Part shown: positions 1-8,099 of the stretch, piece after piece
How positions within the stretch are numbered: the first letter of the stretch is position 1
How the letters are laid out: the number at the start of each line of letters is the position of its first letter
Origin: Phyllobacteriaceae bacterium
GTDB lineage: Bacteria; Pseudomonadota; Alphaproteobacteria; Rhizobiales; Rhizobiaceae
Length of the DNA stretch: 64,000 bases
Reading direction: 5' to 3'
Assembly (NCBI GenBank): GCA_023954255.1
Contig: JAMLIH010000001.1
Coordinates: 56,411 to 120,410, forward strand
The notes under the pieces: generated by a model
Seen by the model: the letters and a program-made list of their open reading frames with translations, nothing else
Databases searched by the model: none
What the model was told of the DNA's origin: nothing
Position numbers and translations under genes: made by a program

Positions 1-342
1 CACGACCTGATGGCCCGCCTCGCCGTGGTACCACTGGTACTGGAGGCACGCGGCCTCGACATCACCCCGTCACTGATCCGCCAGGTCGGCGAGACCGGCG
101 ACACGCAGACCGCAGAGATTTTCCACATCATCTACGAGGATGAGAAAGGCCATGTGGCCGTCGGCGCCAAATGGTTCCGTTTTCTCTGCCACAAACGGGG
201 TATCGAGCCTGCCGCCGAATTCCAGGCGCTGGTACGGCGCCACTTCCGCGGTCCCCTGAAACCGCCCTTCAACGATCTTGCCCGGGCAAAAAGCGGCATT
301 ACACCGGGCTTTTACCGCGCCCTTTCCCCGTCGGGTAACTGA
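1..342 (+). CDS. Ferritin-like DUF455 protein, 3' end only
   Basis: The open frame runs in from the left edge, so the 5' part is missing and 113 residues are visible. The stretch YEDEKGH carries the E-x-x-H pair expected for a di-iron ligand in the last helices of ferritin-like four-helix proteins, and the following GAKWFRFLC segment is typical of the DUF455 family (PF04305, related to MiaE-type oxygenases). The family's substrate is not established. It is followed 147 bp later by an M23 peptidase on the same strand. The assignment rests on the C-terminal third only; the helix-rich composition and the ligand motif make it fairly secure. Confidence 0.75.
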   Translation, partial: HDLMARLAVVPLVLEARGLDITPSLIRQVGETGDTQTAEIFHIIYEDEKGHVAVGAKWFRFLCHKRGIEPAAEFQALVRRHFRGPLKPPFNDLARAKSGITPGFYRALSPSGN

Positions 343-489
343 AAGGCGGGATAACCGGCAAAAGCGCCGTTTCAGCGTTCGCGGTTTCCCAATCGGAAGC
401 CTTTGTTAACCATATTCGGCAACACTTGCCCCATCGGATTCCCGCTCCGCGGGCCGGGTTTGCATTGGCAAAGTATCGGGTGTCGTTCA

Positions 490-1836
490 ATGAATGCAGC
501 AAGAGAGCCCCGTCAGTTCGGACGCAGGGAAAACCGGATCACCATCACCACAAACGGCAAGGTTCGCGAATACCGCATTTCCGCCAACCTGCTGGTCCTT
601 TCCGCCGTCCTGTTCTGCACCTTCATGACAGGCTATGTCGGTGCGACGGCCTATCTCGCCTTCCGCGAGGATCTCGTTGCCGGCACGCTCATCCGTCAGG
701 CCCGCATGCAACACGAATACGAGGATCGTATCGCCGCCCTGCGCTCGCGCGTCGACCGTATCACCTCCCGCCAGTTGCTCGACCAGCAGGCGGTGGAGGC
801 CAAGGTTGCCGCCCTGATGCGCCAGCAGGAAATGCTGAGCGGCCGCAACGGTGCCATTGACGGCCTGATCGACAAGGCCCGCAAGAACGGCCTCAAGGTG
901 CCTGCTGCCGGCAAGCCCGAACAGAAGGCTGAAATCGATGCCCCGCAGACCCCGGGCGTCGACACCATTACCACCGGCTCCACATCGTCCGACCGCAGGC
1001 CGACCATCGTGGCGCTGGCCGATGCCGGTTCCTTCTTGCGCGGCTCGACCTTCGCCGGCCAGAGCGGCGGCGAGATCGACCTGAGCAGCGAACTGGCAAC
1101 CTTCGAAACCCCGCTGAGCCCGGCACCTGCCGGTCATGCGGCAGCGCTGGCGAGCCAGCGTATGTTCGACGATGTCCGCAAGCAGATTGCGACGATCGAG
1201 CAGGATCAGGCCGCAAGCCTCATGGCGCTGCAGCTTGCCGCCCGCGACCGCATGGAAAAGCTCGCTGCCGTCTATGAAAAGCTCAACATCGCCCTGCCCG
1301 ACGACATGACCGCCAACACCGGCGGCCCCTTCGTCGCTTCAAGCGACATGGAATTCGAGGATCTTGCCGAAAACGTTGCGCTTTCCCTCGACGCGTTCGC
1401 CAGCCTGAAGAAACAGGCCGGGAAGCTGCCGGTGGCAAACCCGGTTCCCGGCGCCGGCGTCACCAGCAATTTCGGCAGCCGCATCGATCCCTTCAACCGC
1501 CGTTCGGCCTTTCATGCCGGCATCGACTTCCGCGCCGCACGGGGCACGCCGGTACAGGCAACAGGCCGCGGCCGCATCGTTCATGCCGGCCGCAAGGGCG
1601 GTTACGGCCTGATGGTGGAGATCGACCACGGCAATGGCATTACCACGCGCTACGCCCATCTGAGCCGCGTTCTGGTCGAGGTGGGCGCCAGGGTGAATGC
1701 CGGCGATACCGTCGGCAAGGTCGGCAGCACCGGTCGCAGCACCGGCCCGCACCTGCACTATGAAGTCCGCCGACACGACAAGGCGAGCAACCCCGTCAGG
1801 TTCCTGCAGGCAGGCCGCGAAATCGCCGCGCTCTGA
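490..1836 (+). CDS. M23 family peptidase (LytM domain), membrane anchored
   Basis: Predicted protein of 448 residues. An N-terminal basic stretch is followed by one hydrophobic segment (about residues 29-57), a charged coiled-coil region (about 65-125), a Pro/Thr-rich linker and a C-terminal LytM domain. Zn-ligand motifs are visible as HAGIDF (about residue 342) and HLHYEV (about 421), both intact, so it should be a catalytically competent peptidoglycan endopeptidase rather than a degenerate activator. The frame is open back to 403, but the ATG at 490 (MNAAREP) gives the natural short cytoplasmic tail. It lies convergent to prfB, with 14 bp between the two stops, in a cell-wall gene neighbourhood. 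Confidence 0.85.
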   Translation: MNAAREPRQFGRRENRITITTNGKVREYRISANLLVLSAVLFCTFMTGYVGATAYLAFREDLVAGTLIRQARMQHEYEDRIAALRSRVDRITSRQLLDQQAVEAKVAALMRQQEMLSGRNGAIDGLIDKARKNGLKVPAAGKPEQKAEIDAPQTPGVDTITTGSTSSDRRPTIVALADAGSFLRGSTFAGQSGGEIDLSSELATFETPLSPAPAGHAAALASQRMFDDVRKQIATIEQDQAASLMALQLAARDRMEKLAAVYEKLNIALPDDMTANTGGPFVASSDMEFEDLAENVALSLDAFASLKKQAGKLPVANPVPGAGVTSNFGSRIDPFNRRSAFHAGIDFRAARGTPVQATGRGRIVHAGRKGGYGLMVEIDHGNGITTRYAHLSRVLVEVGARVNAGDTVGKVGSTGRSTGPHLHYEVRRHDKASNPVRFLQAGREIAAL

Positions 1837-1850
1837 AGGCGCCGGCCGCG

Positions 1851-2976
1851 CTACTCGATATCGGCGACCTCGCCCTCTCCGCCAGTCACCTGGTGGATGA
1901 GCGAAGCTTCCATGAACTCGTTGAGATCGCCGCCCAGCACGCTGTCGGGCGAGGTGTTCTCCACCCCGGTGCGCAAGTCCTTGACCAGCTGATAGGGCTG
2001 AAGGACGTAGGATCGGATCTGGTGGCCCCAGCCGATTTCCGACTTCGCCTCATGCTGTTCCTGGATCGATTCCTGGCGCTTCTTCATCTCGAGGTCGTAC
2101 AGCCTTGCACGAAGCGCCTTCATGGCGTTGGCCCGGTTCTGGTGCTGCGACTTCTCCGAGGAGGTCACCACGATACCCGTCGGCATGTGGGTGATGCGCA
2201 CGGCCGAATCCGTGGTGTTGACGTGCTGGCCGCCTGCACCCGACGAGCGGAATGTATCGATGCGGATATCCTTGTCCTGGATTTCGATATCGACATTGTC
2301 GTCGATCTCCGGATAGATCCAGACCGATGAAAACGAGGTATGGCGGCGCGCCTGGCTGTCATAAGGCGAGATGCGCACAAGGCGGTGAACACCCGACTCG
2401 GTCTTCAGCCAGCCATAGGCGTTCTCGCCGCGCACCAGGATGGAAGCGCCCTTGATGCCGGCCTCCTCGCCATCGTTGATGTACTGCACCTCGACCTTGT
2501 AGCCGTTCTGCTCCGCCCAGCGCGTATACATTCGCAGCAGCATCGAGGCCCAGTCCTGGCTCTCCGTGCCGCCTGCCCCGGCGTGAATTTCGACAAAGGC
2601 GTTGGCCGCATCCATCTCGCCGGACAGAAGGGCATCGACCTGGCGTTTGCCGAGATCCTTGTGCAGCGTCAGCAAAGCGGCTTCCGCCTCGCGGACAACG
2701 CCCTCATCGCCCTCTTCCTCACCCAGTTCGATCAGGCCGATCTGGTCGTCGAGTTCGTTCTGGATCGACTGGATGGTGTTGATGCTCTTTTCCAGATGCT
2801 GGCGCTCACGCATCAGCTTCTGTGCCTCGTCCGGATCGTTCCACAGTTCCGGATCCTCGGCCTTGGCATTGAGTTCCTTCAGGCGCGCCTGGGACTTGTC
2901 CCAGTCAAAGATGCCTCCTCAGCAGCCCGACCGACTGCTTGATTTCATCGACAGTGGATTGAATTTCCGCACGCAT
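1851..2976 (-). CDS. prfB: Peptide chain release factor 2, with programmed +1 frameshift
   Basis: RF2 terminates translation at UGA and UAA. The long frame begins at MRERQHLEKS but lacks the N-terminus. That is encoded from the ATG at 2974-2976 in another frame (MRAEIQSTVDEIKQSVGLL) and ends at an in-frame UGA at 2905-2907. Skipping one base at CTT-TGA-C joins the frames and gives LDWDKSQARLKELN, the normal RF2 continuation; the joined product is 374 residues, the usual length. The GGQ catalytic motif is present (SGAGGQHVN), and the stop-codon recognition loop reads SPY where E. coli has SPF, a change I associate with alphaproteobacterial RF2. The upstream neighbour is mrcA on the same strand. 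Confidence 0.95.
2905..2919 (-). promoter_or_regulatory. prfB: prfB programmed +1 frameshift site
   Basis: Read on the minus strand this is AGGAGG, CAT, then CTT TGA C. The AGGAGG (2914-2919) is an internal Shine-Dalgarno sequence placed three bases before the CTT slippery codon and the in-frame UGA, the same layout as in the E. coli RF2 gene. Known behaviour of this element: when RF2 is scarce the ribosome pauses at UGA and slips by one base, making more RF2. The mechanism here is inferred from the match, not measured. Confidence 0.93.
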
Positions 2977-3155
2977 CTCAATTCCGGTCCCGTGTTTTCG
3001 AGCGCCTCAATATGCGAGTGACTTGCCGTTGTAAACCGCTGAAAGCGGCAATTGCGACGCCCCGCTACACAGTCCCTGCAAGGCGGGGACGGCGCACGCA
3101 CCGTCAGCGTCCGCAGCACGGCGGCAAACGGAAGCAGGAAAATGCAGGGAGCCTG

Positions 3156-5624
3156 TCAGTAGAGGCCGCCGGTACCCGACAGGATCGCGCGGTTTGCATC
3201 CGGCGACACGGTGATGTTGGCATTGCCCACCATGTCCTCGAAGCCGATGACCGTGAAGATGGTCGGCGGCGCCGTTCCCGGCTTGAAGGCTTCCAGAATG
3301 ACGCCCGGTTCGCCTGCACTTGCCTCAAGCCCGGTCTTGGCATTGATCGGAATGAGCTTGATGCCCTTGGGAACGCGGAAGTCGATCGGCGGTTTGCCCT
3401 TGTTGGCGTCGGCCATGAACTCCGTGAAGATGGGGGCTGCCAGATGGCCGCCCGTATTGCCGCGCCCCATCGGCCGCGGATTGTCGTAGCCGACATACAC
3501 CCCGGCAACCAGATCCGGCGTATATCCGACGAACCAGGCATCCTTCTCGTCATTGGTGGTGCCGGTCTTGCCGGCCACCGGGCGCTCCAGCGCCATCACC
3601 GACTGGGCGGTGCCGCGCTGGACCACGCCTTCCATCATCGAGGTGATCTGATAGGCCGTCATCGGGTCGAGCACCTGTTCGCGGGTATCGACCAGTTCGG
3701 GCTCTTCCTGGCCGGTCCAGGCATCGGCCGAGCAGGTCTCGCAGATGCGGTCCTCGTATTTGAAGATCGTCTTGCCGTAACGGTCCTGGATGCGGTCGAT
3801 GGTCGACGGCTTGACCTGCCGGCCGCCATTGGCAAGCACCGAATAGGCCGAAACCATGCGCAATACGGTCGTCTCTCCCGAACCCAGCGACATCGCCAGC
3901 ACGGGCAGCATGTCGTCATAGATGCCGAAACGCTCGGCATATTCGGCCACAAGCGGCATGCCCATGTCCTTGGCGAGCCGGACCGTCATCAGGTTGCGTG
4001 ACTTTTCGATGCCCAGCCGCAGGGTCGAGGGACCTGCATAACCCTTGCCGTAGTTCTTTGGCTCCCAGATGCCGAGCGCAGAGCCCTGATCCACCTTGAT
4101 CGGTGCATCGAGCACCACCGAGGACGGCGTATAGCCGTTGTCAAGCGCTGCCGCATAAACGAACGGCTTGAACGATGATCCGGGCTGACGGTAAGCCTGT
4201 GTCGCCCGGTTGAACTGCGACTGGGCGAAGGAGAAACCGCCGGCAAGCGCCAGCACACGGCCGGTATGGGGATCCATGACCACCATCGCGCCCTGCACTT
4301 TCGGCGGCTGGCGCAGGCGGTACTCACCGGCCTGATTTTCCGCCACGGCCTCGACAAATACAACATCCCCGGTCTGGAGAATCTGGTCGGCGGTCTTGAC
4401 GTTGCGGGTCTTGCCCTCCTCGTCGATCACCTTCTGGGCCCACTTCATGTTCTCCAACGTGATGCGGCCAAGCTTGCGCTCATCGGTCAATTCGCCCGAA
4501 ACCTCACGCTCGGGCTGAAGGCCGATGGAAGCTTCCTGTTCACCAACTCCCAGCACCACGGCCAGTTGCCATTCCGGCACATCGGAAAGCCCGTCGACTT
4601 CGCTGAGCGGCACACCCCAGTCGCCGGCTGCCTCGATGTGTGTAACCGGGCCGCGGTAACCGTGCTCGATGTCAAAACCGATCAAGCCGTTCTGCAGCGC
4701 CTTGCGCGCCATGCGCTGGATGTCGGGATCGAGCGTGGTGCGAATCGAAAGTCCGCCCTCGTAGAGCGCATCCTCACCATAGCGGTCGATGATCTCTCGG
4801 CGCACTTCCTCGGAAAAATATTCGGAAGCGGCAAGATAGGTCGAGCGGCGGCGCGGATTGACTTCCAGCGGCTTGGCCTTGGCTTCGTCGCCTTCCTCCG
4901 GCGTGACGAAACCGTTGGCAACCATGCGGTCGATCACCCAGTTGCGGCGCTCGATGGCGGCTTCCGTCTTGTTGAACGGATGATAGTTGTTCGGCGCCTT
5001 GGGCAGCGCGGCCAGATAGGCCGCCTCGTGCAGCTTGAGCTGGTTCACCGACTTGTCGAAATAGGTCAGCGACGCGCCCGGCACGCCGTAAGCGCCCAGG
5101 CCGAGGAAAATCTCGTTCAGATAGAGTTCCAGGATGCGATCCTTGGAATAGGCCTGTTCGATGCGCAGTGCCAGAATGGCTTCCTTGATCTTGCGGTCGA
5201 TGGTGCGCTCGTTGGAAAGCAGGAAGTTCTTCGCCACCTGCTGGGTGATCGTCGAGGCGCCGATCGAACGCCGGTCGGAGCCGAGGTTTCGCAGGTTGAC
5301 GATGACGGCGCGGGCAAGTCCCTCGGGATCAATGCCCGGATGGGAATAGAAGTTCTTGTCCTCGGCGGAAAGGAACGCGTTCTTGACCAGGCTCGGAATT
5401 GCCTGGATCGGCAGATAAAGCCGCCTTTCGCGGGCATATTCGGCCATCAGCGCGCCATCGCCGGCATGAATGCGCGTCGTCACCGGGGGCTCATAGGCAT
5501 TGAGTACCTCGTAATCGGGCAGATCCTTGGAAAGATCCGACACATACCAGGCAACACCGGCCAGAACGACCAGGCCGAGCAGCGTGCCGATACCGAACAG
5601 ATATCCGATAAGCCGCAAAATCAT
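3156..5624 (-). CDS. mrcA: Penicillin-binding protein 1A
   Basis: Bifunctional peptidoglycan glycosyltransferase and transpeptidase of 822 residues. An N-terminal membrane anchor (about residues 5-28) is followed by a GT51 domain with the catalytic motif EDKNFYSHPGID (residues 88-99) and ASTITQQVAKN. An OB-like linker comes next, then the transpeptidase domain with GSSFKPF (SxxK), SRN and KTGTTN, all intact. It lies between amiC upstream and prfB downstream on the same strand, a usual arrangement in Rhizobiales. Length and motifs fit class A PBP 1A. A possible promoter lies about 60 bp upstream. Confidence 0.97.
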   Translation of the reverse strand: MILRLIGYLFGIGTLLGLVVLAGVAWYVSDLSKDLPDYEVLNAYEPPVTTRIHAGDGALMAEYARERRLYLPIQAIPSLVKNAFLSAEDKNFYSHPGIDPEGLARAVIVNLRNLGSDRRSIGASTITQQVAKNFLLSNERTIDRKIKEAILALRIEQAYSKDRILELYLNEIFLGLGAYGVPGASLTYFDKSVNQLKLHEAAYLAALPKAPNNYHPFNKTEAAIERRNWVIDRMVANGFVTPEEGDEAKAKPLEVNPRRRSTYLAASEYFSEEVRREIIDRYGEDALYEGGLSIRTTLDPDIQRMARKALQNGLIGFDIEHGYRGPVTHIEAAGDWGVPLSEVDGLSDVPEWQLAVVLGVGEQEASIGLQPEREVSGELTDERKLGRITLENMKWAQKVIDEEGKTRNVKTADQILQTGDVVFVEAVAENQAGEYRLRQPPKVQGAMVVMDPHTGRVLALAGGFSFAQSQFNRATQAYRQPGSSFKPFVYAAALDNGYTPSSVVLDAPIKVDQGSALGIWEPKNYGKGYAGPSTLRLGIEKSRNLMTVRLAKDMGMPLVAEYAERFGIYDDMLPVLAMSLGSGETTVLRMVSAYSVLANGGRQVKPSTIDRIQDRYGKTIFKYEDRICETCSADAWTGQEEPELVDTREQVLDPMTAYQITSMMEGVVQRGTAQSVMALERPVAGKTGTTNDEKDAWFVGYTPDLVAGVYVGYDNPRPMGRGNTGGHLAAPIFTEFMADANKGKPPIDFRVPKGIKLIPINAKTGLEASAGEPGVILEAFKPGTAPPTIFTVIGFEDMVGNANITVSPDANRAILSGTGGLY

Positions 5625-5925
5625 GGGGTAAACCTAACCTCGCCCGTCCGGCCCTGCCGGATTACCTATCGTAAACTCGTTTCAGGTTTAGCCGTTTCCG
5701 AAAAGAAAGTCCAAACCAAAACAGTACTTAGCTGATTCCATCCGGCCTACGCTCGCCGGGAACATGCCGCAGGCACCTGTTGGCGTTGCTTTCGGCCAAC
5801 AATGTGGCTGCAATCTGACACCACGGCCCATTCATCACATAAACATGGTTAATGCCACATTAAGAATTGACCGATCAAGCACGCCAGACCGACTTCTTCA
5901 GCGGGTTTCGCCTGCCTTCCCGGCC
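5625..5925. other. Intergenic gap between mrcA and amiC (301 bp)
   Basis: No credible coding frame is present; the long plus-strand frames crossing it are shadows of mrcA and amiC. It holds the candidate mrcA promoter listed separately. The part nearest amiC (about 5820-5880) is noticeably AT-richer (AACATGGTTAATG, CACATTAAG), which could be part of a terminator or promoter region, but I see no hairpin with a T-run there. Confidence 0.5.
5686..5714 (-). promoter_or_regulatory. Candidate sigma-70 promoter of mrcA
   Basis: On the minus strand TTGGAC (5709-5714) and CTAAAC (5686-5691) are separated by 17 bp, matching the alphaproteobacterial consensus TTGAC-N17-CTATAT loosely. The predicted transcript start is near 5679, giving a leader of about 55 nt before the mrcA ATG. 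This is a pattern match only; the -10 element is weak. Confidence 0.35.
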
Positions 5926-7323
5926 TCAGTTGCCGGTACTGCGCGGCTGCCGGCCGGCAAAGAACTCGACCACCGCCTCGCTGACGATGCCGGCAACCTT
6001 CGACTGCCAGTCCGGGTCCGCCATCAGATGCTCGTCCTCGTTGTTGGAGAGATACCCCAGTTCAAGCAGCACACTGGGAACCTCGGCGTTTTTCAATACC
6101 GCAAAGGAGGCCGCGCGCTGCGGATTGTTGATCAGGTTGACCCGGTCGCGCATCTTGCGCACCAGCATCAGCGAAAACGCCCGGGAAAAATGCGTCGTCT
6201 CGCGCAGTGTCAGGTCGGCCAGAATGTCGGTCACGATGTCGGTTTCATTGGGTGCGGCAAGACCGGCAACCACATCGGCGAGGTTTTCCGAATCGGCAAC
6301 CTCCTGCGCCAGCGCATCCGATGCCTTGTCCGCCAGCGTGTAGATCGTCGCCCCGCGCACATAGTTCTGGCGCAGGGCATCGGCATGGATGGAAACCATC
6401 AGATCGGCATTTTCGCGCCGCGCAACCGCCTGGCGCTCCCTCAGCGAGACGAACACGTCGTCATCCCGGGTGTAAGCGATGTGAAACGGCCCGGCCTTTT
6501 CCAGCATCGGTCCGAGCTGGCGGGAGACCGCAAGCGTGACGTCCTTCTCGGCGACTTTCGTCGTCCGCCCCTCAGCGCCGCCATCGATGCCGCCATGGCC
6601 GGGGTCGAGCACGATGGTAAAGTAGCCTTCGCGCTTCGGTCCGCCACGCACCCGCCCGCCCTTGACCACAGCCTCGCCGCTTGCCCCCAGCAGCGCCTGC
6701 TGCTCGGCCACCCGCTGCGAAAACACGCCCTGCTCGATTTCGCCCAGCGACAGGCGAAGGCTGTAGCGGCCGGTTTCGGCATCGGCTTCGAGAACCTGCT
6801 GGCGGATTTCCGCCGCCGCCGACAGTGCCACCACCAGCCGGGAACGGTCATTGGTGATCGAACCGAACCGCAATTGCCTGATCAATCCGCCGGCATTCGA
6901 GGCGAATTCCGGATCGAAACCCAGCGTGATGTTGTTGAATTCGAGCACCAGCCTGTCGGGGCGGTCCATGAAGAACAGCCGATAGTCCGGCTTGCCGTCG
7001 AACTTCAGCAGCAGGGCCGTTTCCCCGTCTGCAACCTCCAGCATGCCGTCATAGGCAACCGTCGCCGCCACAGCGGCTTGCGCCGCACCATCCGCCGCCT
7101 CGACCGCTGGTACTGCCGACTGCTGGGCCGATGCTTCAGGGACAACACCCGCCATTGCGGCCGGAAGAAGCGACAGCGCCAGCGCAAACGGCCTGATCCG
7201 GCCGCGCAAATCGCACCGTGTGCGCTGCCGCCCGGTGCTTGCGGGCAGGCCGACCGGCATCCCCTCGCCGACCGGGAGAGCGGGCTGTATCGTCATCGCT
7301 GTAGAAGCTGTGTGATTTGTCAT
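5926..7323 (-). CDS. amiC: N-acetylmuramoyl-L-alanine amidase with AMIN domain
   Basis: Periplasmic zinc amidase that splits peptidoglycan during septum cleavage. A long basic leader and hydrophobic segment ending in ASAQ suggest an export signal. An AMIN domain follows (around YDGMLEVADG to LRLSLGEIEQG), then an Amidase_3 domain with the Zn-site motifs DPGHGGIDGGA, the E of VAEKDVTL and DLMVSIHADA, and ends with the LLELGYLSNNEDE block. The frame is open to 7344; I prefer the ATG at 7321-7323 (MTNHTAST) because it shortens the leader, but both are possible. It is transcribed toward mrcA and divergent from rne. The AmiC name is by domain order; AmiA/B/C orthology is not resolved. Confidence 0.9.
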   Translation of the reverse strand: MTNHTASTAMTIQPALPVGEGMPVGLPASTGRQRTRCDLRGRIRPFALALSLLPAAMAGVVPEASAQQSAVPAVEAADGAAQAAVAATVAYDGMLEVADGETALLLKFDGKPDYRLFFMDRPDRLVLEFNNITLGFDPEFASNAGGLIRQLRFGSITNDRSRLVVALSAAAEIRQQVLEADAETGRYSLRLSLGEIEQGVFSQRVAEQQALLGASGEAVVKGGRVRGGPKREGYFTIVLDPGHGGIDGGAEGRTTKVAEKDVTLAVSRQLGPMLEKAGPFHIAYTRDDDVFVSLRERQAVARRENADLMVSIHADALRQNYVRGATIYTLADKASDALAQEVADSENLADVVAGLAAPNETDIVTDILADLTLRETTHFSRAFSLMLVRKMRDRVNLINNPQRAASFAVLKNAEVPSVLLELGYLSNNEDEHLMADPDWQSKVAGIVSEAVVEFFAGRQPRSTGN

Positions 7324-7626
7324 TTTCTGCCGAATCGCCACCATTTCCAGCCGATTCAGGCCTGTTAGGCCATTGCCTCCGGCTTGTCGAGGTTTGCCAG
7401 GCCGTTGGATGCCTCAAGGCGGTTGCCTGGGTTGTCCTCCGGGGCGATCCCGGAGTTTAACTGCTTTTTCAGGTCATGGCACGATTGGCCCATGATTGGC
7501 CTTGTTTAATGGCCGCTTTAGGCTTATGTCTGAAACCGAAACGGGATTGCCCTTGCCGGAATGCCGCAGAGTATCTGCCGGTGCCGTGTCCAGAGGGTGT
7601 CGATGGCGGAACCAGACGCCAGTATT

Positions 7627-7654
7627 TTGACCATTTTGATCGGTTCAATACTAA
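7627..7654 (+). promoter_or_regulatory. Candidate rne promoter
   Basis: TTGACC (7627-7632) and TACTAA (7649-7654) are separated by 16 bp. A start near 7662 would leave a 5' leader of about 440 nt for rne. The -10 region overlaps a small dyad CGGTT/AACCG. Pattern evidence only. Confidence 0.35.
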
Positions 7655-8073
7655 CCGCGTAGTTTCCGTCTTTAGCGCTGCTGTTGAGCACCAGTTCAGG
7701 CAAACGCCCGTCTTCAAAAAGGATTTCGTGTCATATCCGGAATTGAGGAGCCGGATTGCACCGATTAGCCGCAGGCCGGCACTGGCCGGACCTGCGAATT
7801 CACCAGCCGGCAAGTCCGGCTACACATGAAGCAAGAACGGCGTGCGGGAATGCAAATGGCAACGGCAGAAATAGGGGCTTGCGGGACAATACTCCCCCTC
7901 CCCGGCGGCATGGAAGGCCGCCCGTTTGCCACGCCAGTATCCCCGGCAGGCCAAATCTACAACCATGCAGGCGCAAGCCGGAAACTGACATCCGCCGGAG
8001 CCCCGAAAAGGGCGCGGCTCGGATACGCTGCTGTACGACAGACGCTCGACACACAATTGACCAGCATTTTCCG

Positions 8074-8089
8074 CTCCGCGCCTGCGGAG
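8074..8089 (+). promoter_or_regulatory. Hairpin covering the rne Shine-Dalgarno
   Basis: CTCCGC (8074-8079) pairs perfectly with GCGGAG (8084-8089) across a 4-nt loop. The only plausible ribosome binding site for the rne ATG at 8100 is the GGAG at 8086-8089, which sits inside the 3' arm. The stem would therefore block initiation unless opened or cleaved. RNase E is known to control its own mRNA through leader hairpins in E. coli; extending that to this stem is inference. Confidence 0.45.
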
Positions 8090-8099
8090 ACCTTATTCA

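Larger units (their letters stand above)
7324..8099. other. Divergent amiC-rne intergenic region (776 bp)
   Basis: No frame here looks like a gene: the ones on both strands are Cys/Pro/Arg-rich, overlap each other and show no family resemblance. A long untranslated leader is known for rne in other bacteria, where it senses RNase E level, and this gap would allow a leader of several hundred bases. It contains a candidate promoter (7627-7654) and a hairpin directly before the rne start (8074-8089). The stretch around 7480-7510 has a short near-repeat, GATTGGCC, occurring twice. Confidence 0.55.

Noticed and set aside
4266-5735. 489-codon frame antisense to mrcA
   Set aside because: High GC leaves long antisense frames; it covers mrcA with full motifs, is His/Gly/Gln-rich and shows no family resemblance.
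5764-7368. 534-codon frame antisense to amiC
   Set aside because: Shadow of a gene with intact amidase motifs; low-complexity, no domains.
7476-7829. 117-codon frame before rne as a gene
   Set aside because: Composition rich in Cys, Pro and Arg, no ribosome binding site, and both strands carry overlapping frames of the same length.
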